A stretch of 64,000 nt of DNA, taken from NCBI RefSeq assembly GCF_031582965.1, contig NZ_CP134049.1, positions 992,001 through 1,056,000 of the forward strand. The letters run 5' to 3'. Shown here piece by piece: positions 24,513 to 33,313 of the stretch. The stretch comes from Bacillus sp. NEB1478 (GTDB lineage: Bacteria > Bacillota > Bacilli > Bacillales > Fictibacillaceae). The notes beneath the pieces are model-generated. The model saw nothing but the letters and a program-made list of their open reading frames with translations. It was not told where the DNA came from and searched no databases. Position numbers and translations under genes: made by a program. The first letter of the stretch is position 1. Every line of letters begins with the position of its first letter.

Positions 24513-26429
24513 ATGTGTGGCTTTATCGGGTATATGTTAAACACTCCGGAGTCGGTTGAACAAAAAGAAACAGAACAGCTTATTAATATGACGAGTATTA
24601 TTACCCACCGCGGACCTGATGACAGTGGTCACTTTGTAGACCAGTATGTTCGATTTGGGTTTCGTCGTTTAAGTATTATAGATATAGAGAGCGGAAAGCA
24701 GCCACTATCCTATGAAGATGACCGTTATTGGATAATCTTTAACGGTGAAATATATAATTATGTTGAAATAAGGAAAGACCTAGAAGAAAAGGGATATGAA
24801 TTCAAGACTCACTCTGATACAGAAGTTATATTAGCTCTTTTCAGTGATCGACGTGAAGAAGCTATGAAAGTCCTTCGGGGAATGTTTGGATTTTTGATCT
24901 GGGATAAAGAAACGAAAGAGCTTTATGGTGCAAGGGATCCTTTTGGAATTAAGCCTTTCTTTTATTTAGATGATGAAGATGTACTGTACTGTGCCTCTGA
25001 AAAGAAGAGTATTACTCTTGCAAAAGAGAATCAAAAGGTAGATACCGAGGCACTTCATCATTATTTAACTTATCAATTTGTACCAGAGCCGATGACGATG
25101 ACGAAGGATATAAAAAAATTAGAACCAGGTCATTATTTTATTAAAAAAGCGGGAAGACCAATGGAGATCAAACCGTATTGGAAACCTTCTTTTGAACCGA
25201 AAAAAATGACCTTTGAAGAAGCAAAGGATGAAATCCGATCAGTGATGCGCGATTCTGTAAAAATGCATATGCGTTCGGATGTTCCTGTTGGAGCCTTCTT
25301 GTCTGGCGGAATTGACTCCAGTACAATTGTTGCTCTTGCAAGTGAACTTCACCCTGCTTTGAAAACGTTCACAGTCGGTTTTGAAAGAGAAGGCTTTAGT
25401 GAGATTGATGTTGCCGTTCAGACAGCAGCTGCACTTAATGTTGAAAACATTCATTATCTTGTGAAACCTGATGAATTCATGAGGGAGCTTCCGAAGATCA
25501 TCTGGCATATGGATGATCCAGTCGCAGACCCGGCAGCCGTGCCGTTATATTTTGTAGCAAGAGAAGCTGCTAAGCATGTGACTGTTGTATTGTCTGGTGA
25601 AGGTGCCGATGAGCTGTTTGGTGGATACAATATTTATCATGAACCTCATTCACTTCGTCATTTATCTTCGATGCCAAAAGGAATTACAAAAGGTCTTGCG
25701 GCAATCGCCAGCGTTCTTCCAGAAGGAATTAAAGGTAAAAGCTTTTTAGAACGAGGGAGTATGACAATTGAAGAGCGTTACATCGGAAATGCAAAAATGT
25801 TCTCAGAAGCAGAAAAAAGCAAACTGCTGAAAGAATATCGTTCTGCTTATAATTATAAAAACATTACAAAACCTTTATATGAAAAGGCTAAAGATTTTCA
25901 TGACGTCCATAAGATGCAATACATTGATCTGCACACATGGATGAGAGGTGACATTCTTGTTAAAGCGGATAAAATGACGATGGCTCACTCCTTGGAATTA
26001 AGGGTTCCTTTCCTGGATAAGGAAGTGTTCAAAATAGCTTCGAAATTACATCCGGAATTGACTGTCACTAACGGAACAACAAAGTATGCTTTACGAGAAG
26101 CGATGAAAGGAATCGTGCCTGAATCCGTATTATATCGTAAGAAGTTAGGCTTCCCGGTTCCGATCCGCCATTGGCTGAAAAATGAAATGTATAGCTGGGC
26201 TAAACAATTAATTTTAACAAGTGAAACAGATAAATACTTAAATAAAGATGTAGTGCTTCAACTTTTAGATGCACATAAAGACGGAAAAGGGGATTACAGC
26301 AGAAAAATCTGGACCGTTCTTATGTTTATGCTTTGGCATCAAGTGAATATTGAGGGAATTTATGATTTTGGCAATGAGTCGATTCAAAATGCAAAAAGCG
26401 AGAAAGAAATGTTAGTTACAAGCCTTTAA
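24513..26429 (+). CDS. asnB: Asparagine synthase, glutamine-hydrolysing
   Basis: A 638-residue amidotransferase that makes asparagine from aspartate, glutamine and ATP. The N-terminal glutaminase domain (1 to ~190) begins with the nucleophile Cys2 (MCGFIG), and the synthetase domain holds the ATP-pyrophosphatase loop SGGIDSS near residues 265-271 and GEGADELFGGY near 367. The sequence is very close to what I know of B. subtilis AsnB (e.g. MRSDVPVG, LGFPVPIRHWLKNEM), more so than AsnH or AsnO. A GGGAGG site precedes the ATG. It is a single-gene unit before yugI. Some AsnB proteins in bacilli amidate meso-diaminopimelate in peptidoglycan, so that role is also possible. Confidence 0.95.
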   Translation: MCGFIGYMLNTPESVEQKETEQLINMTSIITHRGPDDSGHFVDQYVRFGFRRLSIIDIESGKQPLSYEDDRYWIIFNGEIYNYVEIRKDLEEKGYEFKTHSDTEVILALFSDRREEAMKVLRGMFGFLIWDKETKELYGARDPFGIKPFFYLDDEDVLYCASEKKSITLAKENQKVDTEALHHYLTYQFVPEPMTMTKDIKKLEPGHYFIKKAGRPMEIKPYWKPSFEPKKMTFEEAKDEIRSVMRDSVKMHMRSDVPVGAFLSGGIDSSTIVALASELHPALKTFTVGFEREGFSEIDVAVQTAAALNVENIHYLVKPDEFMRELPKIIWHMDDPVADPAAVPLYFVAREAAKHVTVVLSGEGADELFGGYNIYHEPHSLRHLSSMPKGITKGLAAIASVLPEGIKGKSFLERGSMTIEERYIGNAKMFSEAEKSKLLKEYRSAYNYKNITKPLYEKAKDFHDVHKMQYIDLHTWMRGDILVKADKMTMAHSLELRVPFLDKEVFKIASKLHPELTVTNGTTKYALREAMKGIVPESVLYRKKLGFPVPIRHWLKNEMYSWAKQLILTSETDKYLNKDVVLQLLDAHKDGKGDYSRKIWTVLMFMLWHQVNIEGIYDFGNESIQNAKSEKEMLVTSL

Positions 26430-26446
26430 CACTCCTTTTTTAAGTT

Positions 26447-26474
26447 TTGCAATGTTGTCTAGTTATGTTATACT
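26447..26474 (+). promoter_or_regulatory. Vegetative promoter of yugI
   Basis: TTGCAA (26447-26452), a 16-base spacer and TATACT (26469-26474), about 30 bases before the ATG. No asnB terminator is evident in the short gap. Confidence 0.55.
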
Positions 26475-26506
26475 AAACAGGTTAAAAAATAGTTAGGAGT
26501 GTTTTC

Positions 26507-26929
26507 ATGAATTTTGAAGTTGGTAGCATTGTTGAAGGAAAAGTTACAGGCATTAAGCCTTTTGGCGCGTTTGTTGCATTAGATGATAATGTACAAGGTC
26601 TTGTGCATATTTCTGAAGTTTCTCATGGTTTCGTTAAAGATATTAACGACACATTAAGTGTAGGGGATGTTGTGTCAGTAAAAGTATTATCTATTGACGA
26701 AGACAGCAAGAAAATTTCACTTTCAATCCGTCAAACACAGGAAGCTCCAGCACCGGCACCTAAAAAAGAGCGTCGTCCTGCTGGCGGATTCAACAACAAC
26801 AACAAGAAAAGCAACAACAATACACAAGACGCTAACAAAGGTTTCAACACGCTTGAAACTAAGTTAAAAGAATGGTTAAAAGAGTCTTCAGATCGTCAAG
26901 CTCAACTTAACAAGCGTCTTAAAAAATAA
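26507..26929 (+). CDS. yugI: S1-domain RNA-binding protein (general stress protein 13)
   Basis: A 140-residue protein with one S1 RNA-binding domain at residues 3-72 (VGSIVEGKVTGIKPFGAFVALDDNVQGLVHISEVS), then an Ala/Pro/Lys linker, an Asn-rich segment (about 95-110) and a helical C-terminus. This matches B. subtilis YugI/GSP13, a ribosome-associated protein. It starts the conserved yugI-yugJ-pgi-yugN-yugO order. TTAGGAG precedes the ATG and a strong terminator follows. Confidence 0.93.
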   Translation: MNFEVGSIVEGKVTGIKPFGAFVALDDNVQGLVHISEVSHGFVKDINDTLSVGDVVSVKVLSIDEDSKKISLSIRQTQEAPAPAPKKERRPAGGFNNNNKKSNNNTQDANKGFNTLETKLKEWLKESSDRQAQLNKRLKK

Positions 26930-26931
26930 AG

Positions 26932-26957
26932 AAAACCTCTCGTTGGAGAGGTTTTTT
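26932..26957 (+). terminator. Terminator after yugI
   Basis: AAAACCTCTC and GAGAGG with a 4-base loop and seven T residues. Confidence 0.87.
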
Positions 26958-27302
26958 TATTTGGTTGAAAATAAAGTTCGATCAGGTTCTGCATGTCCTT
27001 CTAGGCTAAGTTCTTCTGAATGCTTAAATAAGAGTGTTAAACAATATAGACTCGAAATCCCCAATCTGCTTTGGTAGATCTACCCTTCATCTTGGTAGAT
27101 TACCTAATCTTAGCAAACATACTATTGGTCCTCCGATGAGAGCTTTCACTAAATCATGATGTTTTTATACATTTATTTATTTTCTTAGCATGAAGAAGGC
27201 TTGATATACAAACGCTAAAAGCTGGGCTAAGCTAATTACTTTACTTCATGAATTATGTCCCACATAATACGGATTACATGAAGTATAAAAGGAGAGATTG
27301 CA
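26958..27302. other. Non-coding gap before yugJ with a two-unit 21-bp repeat
   Basis: TTGGTAGAT occurs at 27071 and again 21 bases later at 27092, each within short palindromic surroundings (GGTAGATCTACC). I see no gene. The last 60 bases should contain the yugJ promoter, and an AAAGGAGAG ribosome site lies at 27290-27298. Confidence 0.5.
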
Positions 27303-28466
27303 ATGAATTCGTATATATATTTTAATCCAACTCGACTCGTTTTCGGAAAAGGACAGCTGTCTTCATTAAAAGAAGAACTGGGCACTTACGGTAAAAAAGT
27401 ATTGCTCGTATATGGCGGAGGCAGCATTAAAAGAAGTGGATTATATGATGCAGTTTTGAACGAATTGAACAATATGGGAGCAGAAGTAAGTGAGCTGTCA
27501 GGCGTTGAACCAAACCCAAGACTATCAACTGTTAAAAAGGGTGTAGAAATCTGTAAAGAGAAGGGTATAGAGTCCTTGCTCGCAGTTGGCGGAGGAAGTG
27601 TAATCGATTGTACAAAAGCAATTGCAGCAGGAGCGAAATATGATGGTGATGTTTGGGATCTTATCACATTAAAAGCTGCTCCTAAGGAAGCTCTGCCTTT
27701 TGGGACCGTTTTAACCCTTGCTGCAACTGGTTCAGAGATGAACTCAGGCTCTGTTATTACAAACTGGGAAACGCAAGAAAAGTATGGCTGGGGAAGCCCG
27801 CTCGTATTTCCTAAGTTTTCGATTCTGGATCCAACATATACTTTTACGGTTCCAAAAGATCAGACAATCTACGGAATTGTAGACATGATGACACACGTCT
27901 TAGAACAATACTTTAATAATGCTGAAAATACACCGTTACAAGACCGGTTTGCAGAGTCCATTTTATTGACGGTTATGGAAACTGCACCGAAACTTTTAGA
28001 TGATCTTGAAAATTATGACCTTCGTGAAACGATTCTTTATAGCGGAACGATGGCTTTAAACGGCACATTACAAATGGGTCTTCGAGGAGATTGGGGCAGT
28101 CATAACGTAGAACACGCTGTATCAGCGGTATATGATATACCGCATGCAGGCGGTTTGGCTATTCTTTTCCCGAACTGGATGCGTCATAGTGTAGATATTG
28201 ACGTTGCTCGATTTAAGCAGCTTGCAACTAGAGTTTTTGGAGTAGAAACTGAAGGCAAGTCTGATAAAGAGGTGGCAATGGAAGGGATTGATCGTTTATC
28301 AGCATTTTGGACATCACTTGGTGCACCTAATGCATTAGCAGACTACAAAATCGATGATTCAAAACTCGATTTGATTGCAGAGAAAGCGATGGCAAGAGGA
28401 GAGTTTGGAAACTTCAATAAACAAAATAAAGATGATGTATTAAAAATATTACAAATGTCATTATAA
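27303..28466 (+). CDS. yugJ: Iron-containing NADH-dependent butanol/alcohol dehydrogenase
   Basis: A 387-residue group III alcohol dehydrogenase. The N-terminal domain binds NAD(P)H ([32 protein letters not shown]); the C-terminal helical domain holds the metal-binding residues in [11 protein letters not shown] (Asp/His) and [15 protein letters not shown] (His). It reduces aldehydes such as butanal to alcohols. B. subtilis has two such genes in tandem, yugJ and yugK, between yugI and pgi; only one is present here, so the symbol is by position and length. A terminator follows. Confidence 0.88.
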   Translation: MNSYIYFNPTRLVFGKGQLSSLKEELGTYGKKVLLVYGGGSIKRSGLYDAVLNELNNMGAEVSELSGVEPNPRLSTVKKGVEICKEKGIESLLAVGGGSVIDCTKAIAAGAKYDGDVWDLITLKAAPKEALPFGTVLTLAATGSEMNSGSVITNWETQEKYGWGSPLVFPKFSILDPTYTFTVPKDQTIYGIVDMMTHVLEQYFNNAENTPLQDRFAESILLTVMETAPKLLDDLENYDLRETILYSGTMALNGTLQMGLRGDWGSHNVEHAVSAVYDIPHAGGLAILFPNWMRHSVDIDVARFKQLATRVFGVETEGKSDKEVAMEGIDRLSAFWTSLGAPNALADYKIDDSKLDLIAEKAMARGEFGNFNKQNKDDVLKILQMSL

Positions 28467-28490
28467 AGAAGGGGTAACTCCCTTCTTTTT
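28466..28490 (+). terminator. Terminator after yugJ
   Basis: AAAGAAGGG and CCCTTCTTT around a short loop with a T-run, beginning at the last base of the stop codon. Confidence 0.8.
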
Positions 28491-28531
28491 CATTAAACAA
28501 TACCAAATTAAGAATATTCCGTATATTTTTA

Positions 28532-28545
28532 AGAAACCGTTTACA
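28532..28545 (+). promoter_or_regulatory. Cre-like site upstream of pgi
   Basis: AGAAACCGTTTACA matches the CcpA cre consensus at 13 of 14 positions (first base differs). It is about 75 bases before the pgi start. Whether CcpA acts on it is unknown; pgi is usually constitutive. Confidence 0.35.
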
Positions 28546-28620
28546 TGGACAGGCTTTCTTGATTTGAACGAATGCTTTGTATAAAGTGATAGAATAAAGG
28601 ACTTTTTAGGAGGATTACAT

Positions 28621-29970
28621 ATGACAAAGAAGCTGAGTTTTGATTATAGCAAAGCGCTTTCTTTTATTGGACAGCATGAAGTTGATTATTTTACAGATGC
28701 TGTGAAAGCTGCACATAGCGCCATTCATAATAAAACAGGTGCAGGCAACGACTTTTTAGGATGGGTAGATCTTCCGGAAAACTACGACCGTGAAGAATTC
28801 AGCAGAATTATGAAGAGTGCAGAAAAAATTAAAAGTGATTCAGATGTTCTAATCGTAGTCGGTATAGGCGGTTCATACCTTGGAGCACGTGCTGCAATTG
28901 AAATGTTGAATCATTCTTTTTACAATTTGTTAGCAAAAGAAGATCGTAAAACACCTCAAGTTTTCTTTGCAGGACAGAACATATCATCAACTTATGTAAA
29001 AGAATTATTCGATGTATTGAAAGACAGAGATGTTTCAGTCAATGTAATCTCAAAATCAGGTACAACTACAGAGCCTGCGATTGCTTTCCGTATTTTTAGA
29101 AAGTTTTTAGAAGAAAAGTATGGAAAAGAAGAAGCACGTAAACGCATATATGCAACAACAGATAAAGCACAAGGTGCTCTAAAAACATTAGCGAATGAAG
29201 AAGGATACGAATCATTTATTATTCCTGATGATGTAGGCGGACGTTATTCTGTTCTTACAGCAGTTGGTCTTCTTCCAATCGCAGTAAGCGGTGTTAACAT
29301 TGAAGATATGATGAATGGTGCTAAGGATGCAGCTAACGACTTCAACAATCCTAACCTTTCTGAAAATGGAGCTTATCAATATGCTGCTGTTCGTAATGCC
29401 CTTTATAATAAAGGCAAAACAATTGAATTAATGGTGAACTATGAACCTGGACTTCACTATGTATCTGAATGGTGGAAACAGCTTTATGGAGAGAGTGAAG
29501 GAAAAGACTACAAAGGAATCTATCCTGCTTCCGTTGATTTTACAACGGACTTGCATTCTATGGGACAGTATGTTCAAGAAGGACGTAGAGATCTTTTTGA
29601 AACAGTATTGTATGTTGATCAAGCCCGTGAAGAAATAACGATCGAAGAAGACGATAAAAACTTGGACAAGCTGAATTTCCTAGCTGGTGAAACAATGGAT
29701 TTTGTTAACAAAAAAGCGTTTCAAGGAACATTGCTCGCTCATTCTGACGGCGGCGTGCCAAATCTAATCGTAACGATACCAGGAATGAATGCTTATCATT
29801 TTGGATATTTGGTGTATTTCTTTGAAAAAGCATGTGCGATCAGTGGTTACTTATTAGGAGTTAACCCGTTCGATCAGCCTGGTGTTGAAGCATATAAGAA
29901 GAATATGTTTGCTCTTCTTGGCAAGCCAGGATTTGAAAAAGAAAAAGAAGAACTTGAAAAACGACTATAG
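28621..29970 (+). CDS. pgi: Glucose-6-phosphate isomerase
   Basis: A 449-residue enzyme interconverting glucose-6-phosphate and fructose-6-phosphate. Both family signatures are present: [20 protein letters not shown] (about residues 201-220) and [21 protein letters not shown] near 415-435, where Lys426 is the catalytic base. The SIS sugar-binding motifs [13 protein letters not shown] and [10 protein letters not shown] are intact. Length fits the short Firmicute form. AGGAGG precedes the ATG. It lies between yugJ and yugN, as in B. subtilis. Confidence 0.97.
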   Translation: MTKKLSFDYSKALSFIGQHEVDYFTDAVKAAHSAIHNKTGAGNDFLGWVDLPENYDREEFSRIMKSAEKIKSDSDVLIVVGIGGSYLGARAAIEMLNHSFYNLLAKEDRKTPQVFFAGQNISSTYVKELFDVLKDRDVSVNVISKSGTTTEPAIAFRIFRKFLEEKYGKEEARKRIYATTDKAQGALKTLANEEGYESFIIPDDVGGRYSVLTAVGLLPIAVSGVNIEDMMNGAKDAANDFNNPNLSENGAYQYAAVRNALYNKGKTIELMVNYEPGLHYVSEWWKQLYGESEGKDYKGIYPASVDFTTDLHSMGQYVQEGRRDLFETVLYVDQAREEITIEEDDKNLDKLNFLAGETMDFVNKKAFQGTLLAHSDGGVPNLIVTIPGMNAYHFGYLVYFFEKACAISGYLLGVNPFDQPGVEAYKKNMFALLGKPGFEKEKEELEKRL

Positions 29971-29977
29971 AAGTATG

Positions 29978-30008
29978 AAGCCTGATCAATTTGATCGGGC
30001 TTTTTTTG
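29978..30008 (+). terminator. Terminator after pgi
   Basis: AAGCCTGATC and GATCGGGCTT (one G-U pair) with a 5-base loop and seven T residues. Confidence 0.88.
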
Positions 30009-30172
30009 TGAATTTTAAACCGAAAAAAGTGAAGCTGATTTACGTTGCAGGATTCACGCTTTTTTGTGAGACGGGTGGCTTTCTAGCGTATAAGCCTCAT
30101 ATATCTTAAAGAAGAAATAAAAAACCGCAAAATGGAAAGGCTAATCATTAGGAATGATAAAGGAGGCCTAAC

Positions 30173-30577
30173 ATGAAGCCGATTAAAAGTAAGATTGAGA
30201 ATGAATACATAGCTTTGAATGAGGCAGAAGACGCATTGAAAAGCCTAGGCTTTTCTTACGGCGGCAATTGGGACTATGACCATGGATATTTTGATTATAA
30301 ATTAGATGATGAAGTCGGATATACGTTTCTCCGAATTCCTTTTAAAGCTGCTGAAGGAGAACTGGACAAAAGAAACACTGTCATTCAAATCGGAGAGCCA
30401 TTCTTATTAGCGCATAAATATCAGATTGGGCTTGATGACAATGTTGGAGCAGTAAGTGTTACAGGAAGTTTCAATCAATTTTCAGAGCCGCAAGATCCAG
30501 ATGCGACGATCGATAAGAAATGGATTGATATTGCAAAAGATCTCGTAAAGAAAGTAGAAACAGAATTAATGAAATGA
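30173..30577 (+). CDS. yugN: YugN-like protein
   Basis: A 134-residue soluble protein of the YugN-like family, with the characteristic GGNWDYDHGYFDYKLDDEVGYTFLRIPF block (residues 34-61) and VIQIGEPFLLAHKYQIGLDD. The structure of the B. subtilis family member is known as an alpha/beta fold but the function is not. AGGAGG precedes the ATG. Gene order pgi-yugN-yugO is conserved, though yugO here is on the other strand. Confidence 0.93.
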   Translation: MKPIKSKIENEYIALNEAEDALKSLGFSYGGNWDYDHGYFDYKLDDEVGYTFLRIPFKAAEGELDKRNTVIQIGEPFLLAHKYQIGLDDNVGAVSVTGSFNQFSEPQDPDATIDKKWIDIAKDLVKKVETELMK

Positions 30578-30586
30578 GAAAAAGAA

Positions 30587-30626
30587 GACTCGAAAGTGAA
30601 ACGAATCACTTTTGAGTCGTTTTTTG
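30587..30626 (+). terminator. Terminator after yugN
   Basis: GACTCGAAAGTG pairs imperfectly with CACTTTTGAGTC, followed by a T-run. Confidence 0.8.
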
Positions 30627-30753
30627 TAATTCAGGTACTTGTTTTTTCATTATTTCGCATTATTTTCTTGAAAATACAAGTTAGAACGCCTAGATAGATC
30701 GACTCCGGTTAAATCTTTCGTTGTTACTCTACTTTTGATACTTATATTTCATT

Positions 30754-30856
30754 TAATTCCACGGTAATCTCAATAATCCCATGATAATGTCTGATATATC
30801 CACGTTAATTTCGTTAATTCCACGGTAATGCCCAATATATCCACGCTATATTAATT
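30754..30856. repeat. Five-unit 20/21-bp periodic array
   Basis: Units begin at 30754, 30774, 30795, 30815 and 30836 (steps 20, 21, 20, 21). They alternate between TAATTCCACGGTAAT and TATATCCACGTTAAT types, so there is also a two-unit higher-order repeat: units 1 and 4, and 3 and 5, are most alike. It fills the gap between convergent yugN and yugO. Confidence 0.75.
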
Positions 30857-30904
30857 TATTCGATTTTAGAACTAAAAAAATGACCCAATTGATTGCTGCA
30901 TCAT

Positions 30905-31666
30905 TTATTTATATTTTAAGTGCTTTACCATCTCAATCGCTGCCAAATTAGAAGTATGAATGATGTAGTCGGCTCCAGCTCTTTTCGCATTTGTTGATTG
31001 TTCCTTTGTTAGGATTTCTGCATGAATCAGTACTTTTTCATTTAGTCCGCGTGCTGTCAAAATAGATAAAATGGTATTCATATCTGCTTCAGGTTCCTTT
31101 AAGTTAGAATCCGCTGTGATCAATACCAATTTTGCTTTTGTAATATTAGCTTTTATCCAAGTTCCATCCTCAGAAGGTTTTCCTTGAATATAATGAATAC
31201 CCTTTTGGTATAAAGGGTTTTCTTTTAGTGAATGATCGATTAAAACTAAGTGATAAGCTGTCATTTCGTTTACCAAAGTTTTCAAGGTATTACGTGATCG
31301 TTCATTCCAGCCAACTATGATAATATGTTCTTCATTTTTATACATATTTTTCCCTTCAAAAAAACGATTTTCATTTTTTATTACCGTAGCAGCAAAGTGT
31401 GCAGTCAAGAAGGCTAAGTATCCTCCTCCTAAAAAGACAAGTATAATAGCTAGTACACGAACGGCTTGTGTTTTTGGTGCAATGTCTCCGAAGCCCACCG
31501 TCCCGGCTGTTATTACTGCCCAATAGAAACCTTCAAAAAGGGTATGGAAAGTTTTTTTTTCCAAGTGATGAGCTATAACCGCACTGGATATTAGAATGAT
31601 AAAAAGAATCAGACCAACCCGAATCAGCATCGGTAAACGTAAATATTTATGATATATACCGCGCAT
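30905..31666 (-). CDS. yugO: YugO-like potassium channel, short form
   Basis: A 253-residue K+ channel: helix 1 (about 13-32), a pore region with selectivity filter TVGFGD (about 56-61), helix 2 (about 68-92), then an RCK/TrkA-N Rossmann domain (IIIVGWNERSRNTLKTL, about 114-130). B. subtilis YugO, needed for biofilm electrical signalling, is about 328 residues; this one ends just after the TrkA-N fold (AGADYIIHTSNLAAIEMVKHLKYK), so the C-terminal ~75 residues are missing and no remnant follows the stop. The ATG at 31666 has AGGAGG 9 bases upstream. Unlike B. subtilis, mstX is not in the same operon. Confidence 0.88.
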   Translation of the reverse strand: MRGIYHKYLRLPMLIRVGLILFIILISSAVIAHHLEKKTFHTLFEGFYWAVITAGTVGFGDIAPKTQAVRVLAIILVFLGGGYLAFLTAHFAATVIKNENRFFEGKNMYKNEEHIIIVGWNERSRNTLKTLVNEMTAYHLVLIDHSLKENPLYQKGIHYIQGKPSEDGTWIKANITKAKLVLITADSNLKEPEADMNTILSILTARGLNEKVLIHAEILTKEQSTNAKRAGADYIIHTSNLAAIEMVKHLKYK

Positions 31667-31737
31667 GTACCTCATCCTCCTATTAGCACTATTGCCATAA
31701 TAGATAGATGCTTATACGAAAGAGGCATAAATAAAAA

Positions 31738-31760
31738 AACTCCAGAAATTTTCTGGAGTT
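31738..31760 (-). terminator. Terminator of the rsgI operon
   Basis: AACTCCAG and CTGGAGTT with a 7-base loop; on the minus strand it is followed by a run of seven T residues, just after the rsgI stop. Confidence 0.85.
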
Positions 31761-31768
31761 TTCGTAAT

Positions 31769-33313
31769 TTAAGAGGCTTTCTGATCAGTCTGTTGTAGAT
31801 TTGTTTCATTCGTACTAGTAACTTTTTCAATGTGTTCTTTCAACTCTGTCATTTTTGTATCTGTAGAAGATATTTCGTATGCAGCATTTTGTTTAATTTC
31901 TGGTGAAGGCACAGTTTCATTTATTGTTAATAGGTTTTGATTGACATGTGCTAAAGCGTTTATTGATAAATTTTCTTTGATCACATTTGAATCAGCATTT
32001 ATATGAACAGTTAATAAAGTACCATCCAGAATAATTTCTATGATAATCCAGTTATCCTTATCATTATCGGTTGAATGAGCAGGTTCTTCTTGTTCTGCTT
32101 GTTGCTCCGTTTCATTCACAGGAGTTTCCACGGGAGCTTTAGGAGCTTCTACTTGTGGCTCCTCTATAGGCAGCTCAGCTTTTGGTTTTTCTTCTTTTGA
32201 TTTTGAAGGGTGAGCAACAGCATCTGCTTTTTTATCCGGAAATTCTGTCTCATTTTCGGTGGTTGGAGACTTTGCAGTCGGTGCGGCTTTTGGCTTCTCT
32301 TTTTCCTTTGACAGTACCTTTTCTTTATCATTATTTTTTTCTGTTTTAGTTAACGAAGAAGTATTCTTATTTTCAATAATTTTCGGCTCTGTAAAAGCAA
32401 CTGCTGGTTTTTCAGCTTTAGCAGGTGCTGGAGAAATTTCTTTTATGCTGTTTTCTTCCTCTGTATTAGAAACCTTGTCTTCTTTTTGATCTAATACGGG
32501 AAGAGGTGGGTCATAAACGTGATTTTCTTTTTTAGTTGAAGCTGTTTCTTTATTTTGTTCCAATAACTCTTTAATTGGTCCTACTTTTTCTGATATTTCT
32601 TCTATTGTTTTACCTGAAACTTCTTTTGCTGTAATGTTGATTCCCGATTTTTTTGCTGCCGTATAGATTGCATATTGGCCCGGCGAGATTTTCATTTTCT
32701 TCGCTTCTTCACGTTCTTTAGAACTTATGACGATGGTTGTCATTTCAACAGACTTTTCTTTGGCTGTTTTATTCATCACTTCATTGACACGTTCTTTCAG
32801 TTCCTGTTCTTTATTCTCAGGAATTTCTTCAGAAAGCGTAGTCGTAATAAGAACTTCTTCATCTGGTTCCAAGTAGCCAAGTTTCTTACTGATTTCGAAT
32901 ATATCATTTGTCACTTTGGAGATATTTTGTTTCTTCCATCCATCTAATCGCTGTAAAACATTTTTTCCTTCTTCATTAAAAGAAACAATGTTCAGCACTT
33001 GCATCTCACCGTTAATTTTTAATTCGAGGCTCGGGTCCATATCCATTCCAACATAGGCATAAGCACCTTGTCCGGTAATTGGGGATAACACTTGAAAGAA
33101 CAATAGAATAATAGCAAGAGCAGCTGCAGTACCTGTTTTCCAATTAAACATGACAGTCATAAAAGAACCAAGATTTAAATTTTTAGTTGGCAGGATGATT
33201 TCTTGTCCAACTTGATGTTTGGGATTGGTATTCTTAATCTTTTTAAATTCTCCGCCTTCTGCCAGCACGATGAGGTGACGGTTACTAACCTCTACAATGA
33301 TCGCTTTGTTCAT
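31769..33313 (-). CDS. rsgI: RsgI-like transmembrane anti-sigma factor with altered cleavage site
   Basis: A 514-residue protein. Residues 1-50 are an RsgI N-terminal anti-sigma domain (MNKAIIVEVSNRHLIVLAEGG...VGQEIILP), residues about 56-76 are the single membrane helix, and about 84-190 form the extracellular SEAL/RsgI middle domain. In known RsgI proteins the motif is DINPS and the protein cuts itself between Asn and Pro; here it reads DMDPS, so Asp replaces Asn (codon GAC). Residues about 270-430 are a low-complexity Lys/Glu/Pro linker, followed by a small end domain with DNWIIIEIILDGTLLTVHINADS (about 437-459) that I do not recognise; no carbohydrate-binding module is seen. It overlaps the SigI-fragment gene by 4 bases. 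Confidence 0.88.
   Translation of the reverse strand: MNKAIIVEVSNRHLIVLAEGGEFKKIKNTNPKHQVGQEIILPTKNLNLGSFMTVMFNWKTGTAAALAIILLFFQVLSPITGQGAYAYVGMDMDPSLELKINGEMQVLNIVSFNEEGKNVLQRLDGWKKQNISKVTNDIFEISKKLGYLEPDEEVLITTTLSEEIPENKEQELKERVNEVMNKTAKEKSVEMTTIVISSKEREEAKKMKISPGQYAIYTAAKKSGINITAKEVSGKTIEEISEKVGPIKELLEQNKETASTKKENHVYDPPLPVLDQKEDKVSNTEEENSIKEISPAPAKAEKPAVAFTEPKIIENKNTSSLTKTEKNNDKEKVLSKEKEKPKAAPTAKSPTTENETEFPDKKADAVAHPSKSKEEKPKAELPIEEPQVEAPKAPVETPVNETEQQAEQEEPAHSTDNDKDNWIIIEIILDGTLLTVHINADSNVIKENLSINALAHVNQNLLTINETVPSPEIKQNAAYEISSTDTKMTELKEHIEKVTSTNETNLQQTDQKAS

Noticed and set aside
29882..30109. 75-codon frame after pgi
   Set aside because: Overlaps the pgi end and its terminator, and no ribosome site; it is a shadow.
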